5,701 nucleotides of DNA, from assembly GCA_036510735.1 (NCBI GenBank), contig DATCDK010000286.1, forward strand, positions 1-5,701. Reading direction: 5' to 3'. The notes beneath the pieces were generated by a model. It searched no databases. It saw only the letters and a list, made by a program, of their open reading frames with translations, and was not told where the DNA came from. Below are positions 1-4,927 of this stretch, piece after piece. Numbering within the stretch: the first letter of the stretch is position 1; each line of letters starts with the position of its first letter. The translations under genes were made by a program, and so were the position numbers. Origin of the DNA: PALSA-607 sp036510735. Lineage in GTDB: Bacteria > Actinomycetota > Actinomycetes > Acidothermales > Acidothermaceae.

Positions 1-1
1 C

Positions 2-163
2 GTCCCGTGGCGGTGCCACCGGTCCCTGATCGGCGACGCCTTGCTGATCCGGGGCATGTCCGTCGAAGACATCTTCACGGAGAAGTCGATCAGGCCGCAC
101 CGGTTGACGGCGTTCGCCCGGATAGCCGGCAACACGATCACGTACCCTGCTCCGATGGGCTAA
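2..163 (+). CDS. C-terminal fragment of an unidentified protein (5' end outside window)
   Basis: An open frame enters from the left edge and ends at TAA 161-163, giving the last 53 residues of a protein. It is judged real because about nine in ten of its third codon positions are G or C, the pattern of the other genes here, whereas the competing frame starting at position 7 shows no such bias and reads as an Arg/Pro/His-rich shadow. The fragment ends with the residues ARIAGNTITYPAPMG and contains a short motif RGMSVEDIF. I do not recognise the family. No membrane segment or catalytic signature is visible in so short a piece. An internal ATG at 56-58 is in frame but is unlikely to be the start, because the coding signal continues upstream of it. 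Confidence 0.6.
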   Translation, partial: VPWRCHRSLIGDALLIRGMSVEDIFTEKSIRPHRLTAFARIAGNTITYPAPMG

Positions 164-291
164 CCCTGTGGCTGACCCAGATCTGCGCAGAGTAGTCCCA
201 AAAGACGGTGCAGATTGCAGGCCCCGCGCGTTCCCTCGCACGGCAGATGTCGGACCGCTTGCGCGATCGCTAAACCCGATGCGGTTCGGGA

Positions 292-311
292 ACGAACGTT
301 GTGCCGTTCGT
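292..311. repeat. Short perfect inverted repeat upstream of the methyltransferase
   Basis: ACGAACG (292-298) and CGTTCGT (305-311) are exact reverse complements separated by 6 nt. The element lies 81 nt before the methyltransferase start and 128 nt after the preceding stop. As DNA it could be an operator half-site pair. As RNA it is a 7-bp hairpin, but no T-run follows, so an intrinsic terminator is unlikely. The function is unknown. Confidence 0.4.
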
Positions 312-380
312 CTGGACCAACCCGCCGACGAACTCATCCCACGCGCTACCCGCGGTCAAAGAACTTCAACATCGCGACAC

Positions 381-392
381 TAGGGTTAAGGC
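381..392 (+). promoter_or_regulatory. Putative -10 box for a leaderless methyltransferase transcript
   Basis: TAGGGT (381-386) fits the actinobacterial TANNNT -10 element, and its last base lies exactly 7 nt before the A of ATG 393. No Shine-Dalgarno sequence precedes that ATG. Together these suggest that transcription starts at the start codon itself, giving a leaderless mRNA, which is common in mycobacteria. No good -35 hexamer is seen at the expected spacing. Confidence 0.45.
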
Positions 393-1001
393 ATGAGTGC
401 TCTTACCCGGTGGGTCACCGATCACGGTCCAGAACATTCACAGTGGTACATCGACCGGTTCCGGACCATGGCTGCTGACGGCGCGGATCTGGGCGGTGAG
501 GCTCGGTTGCTCGACGCCCTGCTCGCCCCGCGTTCCCGCGTATTGGACGCCGGATGCGGACCCGGGCGGGTGGGCGCCGAACTCGCCGCCCGCGGGCACT
601 CGGTGGTCGGGGTCGACGTTGACCCGTTGCTCATTGCGGCGGCGAAGGCGGACCACCCAGGGCCGCAGTGGATAGTGGATGACCTGGCCGAGTTCGACCT
701 GCCCGCGGCGGGTGTGCCCGAGCCGTTCGACGCAGCAGTGATCGCGGGGAACGTCATGGCCTACGTCGCTTCGGGGACGGAACCGCGGGTACTTGCCCGC
801 GTCGCCGCGCACGTGCGCGGCGGCGGTGTCGTGGTGGTCGGATTCGGAACGGACCGCGGATACCCCATCGCCGATTTCGACGCGCACGCTGCAGCTGCCG
901 GCCTGACGCGAGAACACCGTTTCGCAACGTGGGATCTCCGCCCGTGGCGTAAGGATGCGACGTTCGCTGTGACCGTGCTCCGCAAGCTCGATCAATCCTG
1001 A
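393..1001 (+). CDS. Class I SAM-dependent methyltransferase
   Basis: This 202-residue protein has a Rossmann-type methyltransferase fold. Motif I, the glycine-rich SAM loop LDAGCGPGRV, is at residues 51-60. The acidic end of strand 2, VVGVDVDP, is at 71-78, where an Asp would contact the SAM ribose. DDL at 96-98 is the adenine-contacting region, and FDAAVIAGNVMAYV at 112-125 is motif IV. The length is typical of small stand-alone enzymes (Methyltransf_11/25 type). The substrate cannot be inferred, since neither the C-terminal part nor the neighbours indicate one. ATG 393 is chosen because the frame runs cleanly from it and a TANNNT box sits 7 nt upstream. The next gene starts 26 nt downstream on the same strand, so the two may be co-transcribed. 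It is probably a soluble cytoplasmic protein. Confidence 0.88.
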   Translation: MSALTRWVTDHGPEHSQWYIDRFRTMAADGADLGGEARLLDALLAPRSRVLDAGCGPGRVGAELAARGHSVVGVDVDPLLIAAAKADHPGPQWIVDDLAEFDLPAAGVPEPFDAAVIAGNVMAYVASGTEPRVLARVAAHVRGGGVVVVGFGTDRGYPIADFDAHAAAAGLTREHRFATWDLRPWRKDATFAVTVLRKLDQS

Positions 1002-1027
1002 TCGTCGCTTCGGGGCATCATGGACCG

Positions 1028-1273
1028 GTGACCAAACCATCGGGGCCGGACCGACAAGCCGAGTTCGATGGAGGCTCGGATCAGCCGCGACCCGTCGAGG
1101 TCCTTGAGCGTTGGCAGCGTTTCGGTGCGACCTGGCGTGTGGTGTCACGCATTGAGGGGTCCGTCACGGTTGCACTGTGCCGCTGCGATGGTGGTGAGGA
1201 GGTCCAGCGCCTGACCTCGACGGACGCTGATCTGCTCGGGTGGCTGGCGGGCAGAACGAGCAGCGAGCAGTAG
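1028..1273 (+). CDS. Small conserved-type protein of unknown function (81 aa)
   Basis: The protein has a polar N-terminal tail (about residues 1-22) and then a compact domain with the signature ERWQRFGATWRVV (about 27-39), VTVALCRCDGGEEVQRL (about 46-62) and a closing LLGWL. From memory, proteins of this pattern are widespread, uncharacterised small proteins in actinobacteria; I know of no assigned function. The CRC cysteine pair and the predicted beta-strand character are the only distinctive points, and there is no membrane segment or signal peptide. GTG 1028 is chosen because the frame is short and no better start is present. A CATCAT box (1016-1021) lies 7 nt upstream, a weak variant of the leaderless arrangement seen at 393 and 4340. 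A four-codon ATG frame (1020-1031) ends on the TGA that overlaps this GTG. The gene lies 26 nt after the methyltransferase and converges with the regulator, with 33 nt between the stop codons. Confidence 0.75.
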   Translation: MTKPSGPDRQAEFDGGSDQPRPVEVLERWQRFGATWRVVSRIEGSVTVALCRCDGGEEVQRLTSTDADLLGWLAGRTSSEQ

Positions 1274-1306
1274 GTGCGGCTCGAGCAACGACGACCGTGA
1301 CTGATG

Positions 1307-2044
1307 CTATCGGTGCTGCGTTCGGGTCGGCTTGGTGCGGGTAATCGTTACGCAGCAGCGGTCCGGCGCGGGGTCGAGGTTGGCTTGCCACGCGGTGTCG
1401 TCGAGCGCACCGAGCAGGCCGCCGACAAGGTCAAGGTTGATGCCGCATACCAGGTTCGTGTAGTCCTGCGCCAAGCTGTGGAAGGGGCAATTGGCGAGCG
1501 TGATGCAGGTCGCGCTCGCGTTGGGCTGGTAGCCGTTGTCGTCGAGTACGTCGCAGATCGCGCTCGTCACCGCGGCCCGACTGGGACGAGGCCCGGCGGC
1601 CTCGGCGGCGTCCTTGCCGAGCTTGGTGCCGTTGGTGACCGCTGCCTGGTGCAGTGCGTCGGGCAACGGTGTGCCGGACTGTGCGACGGTGGTGATTGCT
1701 TGCGCCATGATGCGGCCGGCGAGGTCGTAATGCCGCTCGGGCAAGGTGACCGCGATGTCGCCCGCGGCGCGGCGGTAGTACTTGGTCGGACGTCCCGCAC
1801 CTGGTCCTGTCCGGCCGGCCGGGCGGCGGTAGTCGACCTCAAGAAGACGATCGTCTTCGAGTCTGTCGAGATGGAACTTCGCGACGTGGTGCGCGACGCC
1901 GACTCCAGCGGCGGCCTGCTCGCGGCTGACCGGCTCCGCTTGAGCGACCACGTAGCGGTACAGCATGCGGCGGACCGGCTCGCCCAGCGAGGCCACGCTC
2001 CGAAGCGCAGTATCGACGCGACTCTGGTGTTCCGCCGAGCGCAT
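1307..2044 (-). CDS. Winged-helix transcriptional regulator with C-terminal cysteine domain (SufR/COG2345-like)
   Basis: This 245-residue regulator has an ArsR/MarR-like winged helix at about residues 12-92: the recognition region is AHHVAKFHLDRLEDD (51-65) and the wing ends in GRPTKYY (84-90). The C-terminal half carries Cys164, Cys180, Cys186 (in NCPFH), Cys200 (in LVCGIN), Cys230 and Cys231. NCPF plus VCG is characteristic of the COG2345 family, which includes the Fe-S sensor SufR. The spacing C186-X13-C200 equals the central spacing of the SufR cluster motif, but the flanking spacings differ, so cluster binding is an inference. ATG 2042-2044 is supported by a minus-strand Shine-Dalgarno AAGGGAG (2050-2056) 5 nt away. 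The gene is divergent from folE across 98 bp, suggesting control of folE, the flavoprotein gene and itself. A full-length open frame on the opposite strand is a shadow. Confidence 0.88.
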   Translation of the reverse strand: MRSAEHQSRVDTALRSVASLGEPVRRMLYRYVVAQAEPVSREQAAAGVGVAHHVAKFHLDRLEDDRLLEVDYRRPAGRTGPGAGRPTKYYRRAAGDIAVTLPERHYDLAGRIMAQAITTVAQSGTPLPDALHQAAVTNGTKLGKDAAEAAGPRPSRAAVTSAICDVLDDNGYQPNASATCITLANCPFHSLAQDYTNLVCGINLDLVGGLLGALDDTAWQANLDPAPDRCCVTITRTKPTRTQHR

Positions 2045-2087
2045 TGACGCTCCCTTCCGTCCGTTCTAAAAGGTACTCCCATTGACG
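2042..2087. repeat. Direct repeat CATTGACG in the divergent promoter
   Basis: CATTGACG occurs at 2042-2049 and 2080-2087, with starts 38 bp apart. The first copy overlaps the regulator's start codon and the second supplies the folE -35 hexamer TTGACG. A weak inverted repeat, CCATT-N8-AATGG (2079-2083 and 2092-2096), overlaps the same -35 box. Either could be a binding site for the divergent regulator, but short repeats like these can arise by chance. Confidence 0.3.
2050..2075 (-). promoter_or_regulatory. Ribosome binding site and possible -10 box of the regulator gene
   Basis: On the minus strand, AAGGGAG (2056 down to 2050) is a good Shine-Dalgarno 5 nt before the ATG. TACCTT (2075 down to 2070) fits the TANNNT -10 consensus about 25 nt upstream of the start codon. 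No clear -35 is visible. The box lies within 10 bp of the folE -35, so one bound protein could block both promoters. Confidence 0.4.
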
Positions 2088-2111
2088 AAAGAATGGCGAG
2101 AGGTCTAACGT
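2082..2111 (+). promoter_or_regulatory. Promoter of the folE-flavoprotein unit
   Basis: TTGACG (2082-2087) is a near-consensus -35, followed after 18 bp by TAACGT (2106-2111), a TANNNT -10. Transcription is expected to start near 2118, giving a leader of about 25 nt that contains the folE ribosome binding site. It is the best two-element vegetative-type promoter in the window. Confidence 0.6.
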
Positions 2112-2128
2112 GCGAACCACAATCCGAT

Positions 2129-2135
2129 AGAGGAG
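2129..2135 (+). promoter_or_regulatory. folE ribosome binding site
   Basis: AGAGGAG lies 7 nt before ATG 2143. It fixes the folE start and contrasts with the leaderless-looking starts at 393 and 4340. Confidence 0.7.
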
Positions 2136-2142
2136 CCCGGCG

Positions 2143-2760
2143 ATGACGGTGACGCAGGTCCAGCTTCGACTGCAGTCAGCCCACGGACTGCGCCTCGCCG
2201 AATCCAACCCGCCGATCGATCTCGCCGCAGCCGAGCTCGCCGTGCGTGCGCTGCTGATGGCGCTCGGCCAGGATCCGGACTCGGAGCACCTGCAAGAAAC
2301 GCCACGCCGTGTCGCCGGCGCTTACGCCGAGCTGCTCACACCGCAGGCTTTTGAGCTCACGACGTTTCCCAACGACGAGGGCTACGAGGAGCTCGTCGTC
2401 GCCCGCGACATCCCCTTCCATTCCTTGTGCGAGCATCACATGTTGCCGTTCCACGGCGTTGCGCATGTCGGGTATCTGCCCGATCAGCGCATCGTCGGAC
2501 TCTCCAAGTTGGCCCGCGTCGTCGACCGATTTGCGCGGGGACTGCAGGTCCAGGAGCGGCTGACCAAGCAGGTAGCCGACTGGCTCGACTCCAATCTGCA
2601 CCCCAAGGGCGTCGGAGTCGTGATCGAAGCGGAACATCAATGCATGACGTTGCGTGGCGTGCGAGCCCACGAATCGCGCACTATTACCTCAGCCCTGCAA
2701 GGACACCTGCGCCACGATGCCGCTGCTCGCCTCGAGTTCTTCGCACTGACCCGCCGCTAG
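2143..2760 (+). CDS. folE: GTP cyclohydrolase I (type IA, zinc-dependent)
   Basis: FolE converts GTP to 7,8-dihydroneopterin triphosphate, the first committed step to folate and other pterins. The 205-residue protein has the expected length. The zinc ligands are Cys96 and His99 in CEHH (96-99) and Cys167 in HQCMTLRGV (165-173). These sit at a constant offset of 14 from the E. coli ligands Cys110, His113 and Cys181, and catalytic His98 and His165 match at the same offset. Other family marks are ETPRRVAGAY (52-61) and VGLSKLARVVDRFA (118-131). Pairing with a cysteine-rich regulator and a flavoprotein, with no folP, folB or folK nearby, suggests an inducible second copy rather than the housekeeping gene; that is inference. 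A ribosome binding site 7 nt upstream and a promoter at 2082-2111 support the start. The stop is 29 nt before the flavoprotein start, so the two are probably co-transcribed. Confidence 0.96.
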   Translation: MTVTQVQLRLQSAHGLRLAESNPPIDLAAAELAVRALLMALGQDPDSEHLQETPRRVAGAYAELLTPQAFELTTFPNDEGYEELVVARDIPFHSLCEHHMLPFHGVAHVGYLPDQRIVGLSKLARVVDRFARGLQVQERLTKQVADWLDSNLHPKGVGVVIEAEHQCMTLRGVRAHESRTITSALQGHLRHDAAARLEFFALTRR

Positions 2761-2775
2761 TCCCTGTTTTCGATC

Positions 2776-2781
2776 AGAAGG
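2776..2781 (+). promoter_or_regulatory. Ribosome binding site that decides the flavoprotein start
   Basis: AGAAGG lies 8 nt before GTG 2790. The same frame is open far upstream, to an ATG at 2427 inside folE, but that extension is a folE shadow. This site and the FAD-binding strand that begins five residues after GTG 2790 mark the true start. Confidence 0.65.
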
Positions 2782-2789
2782 GCCGCTCC

Positions 2790-4082
2790 GTGGTTGCGTC
2801 TGACACGTTCGTGATCGTCGGTGCCGGGCTTGCCGGCGCCAAGGGTGCGGAAGCCTTGCGCAGTCAGGGTTTTGACGGACGGCTGATCCTGCTCGGTGGT
2901 GAGCCCCACGCCCCTTACGAACGGCCGCCGTTGTCCAAGGACTACCTGATGGGCAAAAGCCCGCGCGAAAAGGTCTTCGCGCACGCCCACTCCTGGTACG
3001 CCGAGCATCGAGTCGACTTGAGATCTGGGCAGTTCGTCACCGGTCTCGATCGCGGCGCGCAGGTGGTCGCGCTCGCCGATGGGTCGGTTGTCACTTACGA
3101 CAAGCTCCTGTTGACCACCGGAGCGAGCCCGCGCGAGCTTCGGGTCTCCGGGGCGGACGCGAGCGGGGTGCACTATCTGCGGACGATCGACGACTCCGAC
3201 GCGCTACGTGCGACCCTTGCCACTGCGTCGCGGTTGGTGGTGATCGGAGCCGGTTGGATCGGCCTTGAAGTCGCCGCCGCGGCCCGACTCGCCGGCGTCG
3301 AGGTCACCGTCATCGAAACTGCTGAACTGCCCCTATTACGCGTCCTCGGGCCCGAGGTATCGCAGGTCTTCGCCGACCTGCACAGCGAGCACGGGGTGAC
3401 GTTCCACTTCAACGCCTCACTTGCCGAGATCCTCTCCCAGGACGGGGTAGCCACCGGCGTCCAACTGAAGGACGGTACGACGATCGCGGCAGACGCTGTG
3501 CTCGTGGCGGTGGGCGCTGTCCCGAACGTGCAACTAGCCGAGGCTGCGGGTCTAGGCGTCGACAACGGCATTGTCGTCGACGCGGCGCTACGGACCAGCG
3601 ACCCCAACATCTTCGCCGCGGGCGACGTGGCCAACGCGTTCCACCCGCGATTCGACAAGCACATCCGGGTCGAGCACTGGGCCAACGCGCGACAGCAACC
3701 GAAAGCGGCGGCCGCGTCCATGCTCGGATTCGACGCCTCGTATGAGGAGCTGCCGTACTTCTTTACCGACCAGTACGACCTCGGGATGGAATACATCGGC
3801 TACGTCGAGCCCGGGGGCTACGACCGGGTCGTCTTTCGCGGCGACGTCGCCAGCCGCGAGTTCATCGCTTTCTGGCTCTCGAACGATCGCGTTGTGGCAG
3901 GTATGAACGTCAACATGTGGGACGTCGGCGGGCCGATCAAGACACTCATCCGATCCCGCGCCGCAATACCAACGAGCCGCCTAGCCGACGGCGGCACGGC
4001 TCTCACCGATCTCGCTATCGAGGCGACGAGTCAATCGTCGCTCGGAGCGGCGCCGGTCCGGGCGAAAGGACAACAACCGTGA
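2790..4082 (+). CDS. FAD-dependent ferredoxin/rubredoxin reductase-type oxidoreductase
   Basis: This 430-residue flavoprotein has the usual length of NAD(P)H-dependent ferredoxin or rubredoxin reductases (BphA4, putidaredoxin reductase and rhodocoxin reductase family). The FAD-binding loop is GAGLAG at residues 11-16. The family signature YERPPLSKDYL is at 43-53. The second dinucleotide loop VIGAGWIGLE, for NAD(P)H, is at 151-160; the acidic E176 at the end of the following strand favours NADH. FAAGDVAN, the second FAD motif, is at 275-282. The C-terminal reductase domain runs from about 320 to 400, with PYFFTDQYD at 322-330. There is no redox-active CxxC pair, so it is not a thioredoxin-reductase type. 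Its likely role is passing electrons from NADH to a small iron-sulfur protein that feeds an oxygenase or P450, but neither is encoded in the window. It lies 29 nt after folE, in one unit. Confidence 0.93.
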   Translation: MVASDTFVIVGAGLAGAKGAEALRSQGFDGRLILLGGEPHAPYERPPLSKDYLMGKSPREKVFAHAHSWYAEHRVDLRSGQFVTGLDRGAQVVALADGSVVTYDKLLLTTGASPRELRVSGADASGVHYLRTIDDSDALRATLATASRLVVIGAGWIGLEVAAAARLAGVEVTVIETAELPLLRVLGPEVSQVFADLHSEHGVTFHFNASLAEILSQDGVATGVQLKDGTTIAADAVLVAVGAVPNVQLAEAAGLGVDNGIVVDAALRTSDPNIFAAGDVANAFHPRFDKHIRVEHWANARQQPKAAAASMLGFDASYEELPYFFTDQYDLGMEYIGYVEPGGYDRVVFRGDVASREFIAFWLSNDRVVAGMNVNMWDVGGPIKTLIRSRAAIPTSRLADGGTALTDLAIEATSQSSLGAAPVRAKGQQP

Positions 4083-4207
4083 GAAGTCGGTCAGGGTGAG
4101 CACCGCCTACCTCCCCGCCGGGCCACTTGCCCAATCGGGGATCGGCATCGCCAAAGTGACCAAATCCCTGACGTGACCCAAGGGCCCCGCTTTGCGCATT
4201 TGTGGTC

Positions 4208-4226
4208 CCTGGTCGTTGCGACCGGG
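4208..4226. terminator. Stem-loop, possible terminator after the flavoprotein gene
   Basis: CCTGGTCG (4208-4215) pairs with CGACCGGG (4219-4226) around a 3-nt TTG loop: 8 pairs including one T-G wobble. It lies 125 nt after the flavoprotein stop. No T-tract follows directly, so it would be a non-canonical terminator of the kind proposed for actinobacteria, or simply a structured spacer. Confidence 0.35.
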
Positions 4227-4310
4227 TGGGCGCGCAATACGGAAGGCCGGGGGCGGCGCGATTTTGTTTGTGGCACGCTTGATGTGGCGTTGTGGTCGCG
4301 AGTCTGGTAT

Positions 4311-4346
4311 TACGCATGAACAGTTGATATCATCGGTTTATGCGTA
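4311..4346. promoter_or_regulatory. Imperfect 36-bp palindrome over the MNT promoter and start codon: likely operator
   Basis: The two 18-bp halves (4311-4328 and 4329-4346) are reverse complements at 15 of 18 positions, with perfect 7-bp outer arms TACGCAT and ATGCGTA and a perfect TGATATCA core (4325-4332). The dyad covers the putative -10 box and the first codons of the downstream gene. That gene encodes a winged-helix domain, so a dimer binding here would repress its own operon. The symmetry is seen directly; operator function is inferred. Confidence 0.6.
4328..4339 (+). promoter_or_regulatory. Putative -10 box for a leaderless MNT-HEPN transcript
   Basis: TATCAT (4328-4333) fits TANNNT and ends exactly 7 nt before the A of ATG 4340, the same geometry as at 381-392. 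No Shine-Dalgarno precedes the ATG. Transcription probably starts at the start codon. The box lies at the centre of the palindrome 4311-4346. Confidence 0.5.
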
Positions 4347-4927
4347 GTGATGGTCCGGTGTTGGCGCCGACGTTCCGGTCCCGGACCCAAGGGGACCTGC
4401 TCGCGCTGGTCTTGTTGCACCCTGACCAGGAGTGGACGGTCAGCGACCTCGCCCGGCAGCTCCGGGTTCCGCTGACGACGGCGCAAAGCGAGGTCGGCCG
4501 GCTTGCTGACGGGGGAGTGCTGGCGACCCGCAAGGTTGGTCGTTCTCGCGTCGTACGGGCGAACCTGTCCAGTCCGTCCGTGGCGCCGCTGACCCAGCTG
4601 ACGCTGGTCACGTTCGGGCCGCAAACCGTTGTCGCCGAAGAGTTCGCCGACCTGGGTGCCGAACGGGTGGTGGTGTTCGGATCGTGGGCAGCCCGCTACC
4701 ACGGCGAGAGGGGTGGCCTGCCTGCTGACATCGACGTCCTGGTCGTTGCTGACGGGATCGACCGTGCCGATCTTTATGCTGCTGCTGAGCGCGCCGAGGC
4801 GCGTCTTGCGATGCCGGTCAACCCCGTGCTGCGTCCAGCGGGTTCTTGGGCCGCTCCCGGCAAGGATGCGCTCCTCGTAGAAATCAAGTCGCGACCGTAC
4901 GTCGACGTGACGAGGCGTTCCCCGTGA
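4340..4927 (+). CDS. Winged-helix/minimal nucleotidyltransferase fusion (MNT antitoxin-type)
   Basis: This 195-residue protein has two domains. Residues about 17-75 form an ArsR-like winged helix, with LARQLRVPLTTAQSEVGRL (37-55) as the helix-turn-helix and VGRSRVVRAN as the wing. Residues about 90-190 form a polymerase-beta-type minimal nucleotidyltransferase: GSW at 114-116 and the metal-binding pair D130 and D132 in ADIDVLVV. The strand where many relatives carry the third carboxylate reads MPVNPVL (158-164), with Asn161 apparently in its place. In the MntA-HepT system the MNT protein silences the HEPN toxin by adding AMP to a tyrosine; this protein probably plays that part. The fused DNA-binding domain and the palindrome over its own start suggest autoregulation. 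Its TGA overlaps the next GTG, coupling translation. A transcriptional regulator with a degenerate enzyme domain is an alternative. Confidence 0.85.
   Translation: MRSDGPVLAPTFRSRTQGDLLALVLLHPDQEWTVSDLARQLRVPLTTAQSEVGRLADGGVLATRKVGRSRVVRANLSSPSVAPLTQLTLVTFGPQTVVAEEFADLGAERVVVFGSWAARYHGERGGLPADIDVLVVADGIDRADLYAAAERAEARLAMPVNPVLRPAGSWAAPGKDALLVEIKSRPYVDVTRRSP

Larger units (their letters stand above)
164..392. other. Intergenic region, 229 bp
   Basis: This stretch lies between the truncated first gene and the methyltransferase. Open frames here lack coding-type third-position bias. It holds a perfect 7-bp inverted repeat at 292-311 and, at its right end, a -10-like box for the methyltransferase. 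An 8-bp palindrome GCGATCGC lies at 263-270, which is unremarkable in GC-rich DNA. There is no convincing Rho-independent terminator with a T-tract after the first gene. Confidence 0.6.
4083..4339. other. Intergenic region between the folE unit and the MNT-HEPN module
   Basis: No convincing gene is present in this 257-bp stretch. It holds a hairpin (4208-4226), a T-rich patch ATTTTGTTTG (4261-4270) preceded by a weak CGCGC/GCGCG pairing (4231-4235 and 4256-4260), and the operator-like palindrome that overlaps the next start. A 26-codon GTG frame at 4096-4176 has no supporting evidence. The region plausibly marks the border between a metabolic block and an accessory insertion. Confidence 0.5.

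Noticed and set aside
301..396. Short GTG frame (31 codons) ending in an ATGA overlap with the methyltransferase start
   Set aside because: There is no ribosome binding site, the third positions are not GC-biased, and it would conflict with the leaderless -10 geometry.
438..1148. Minus-strand 236-codon frame over the methyltransferase
   Set aside because: The plus-strand frame carries intact SAM-binding motifs; the minus-strand product has no recognisable domain and is rich in Arg, Pro and His.
1304..2047. Full-length plus-strand open frame opposite the regulator
   Set aside because: It is antisense to a gene with clear family motifs (GRPTKYY, NCPFH, VCG) and a good ribosome binding site. 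Long antisense frames are common in GC-rich DNA.
2176..2670. Minus-strand 164-codon frame over folE
   Set aside because: It is antisense to a fully conserved FolE with all zinc ligands.
2427..2789. Upstream extension of the flavoprotein to ATG 2427
   Set aside because: The added 121 residues lie in folE in another frame and have no family similarity. GTG 2790 has a ribosome binding site and places the FAD-binding strand at the N-terminus.
4096..4176. 26-codon GTG frame after the flavoprotein gene
   Set aside because: It is too short to judge, with only a weak ribosome binding site and no recognised similarity.
4015..4317. Minus-strand 100-codon frame in the 4083-4339 spacer
   Set aside because: It has no coding bias or motif and runs into the flavoprotein gene.
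4846..4923. Earlier ATG start for the HEPN protein
   Set aside because: It adds a basic low-complexity tail inside the MNT gene. The GTGA overlap at 4924 is the typical coupling and the HEPN fold does not need the extension.
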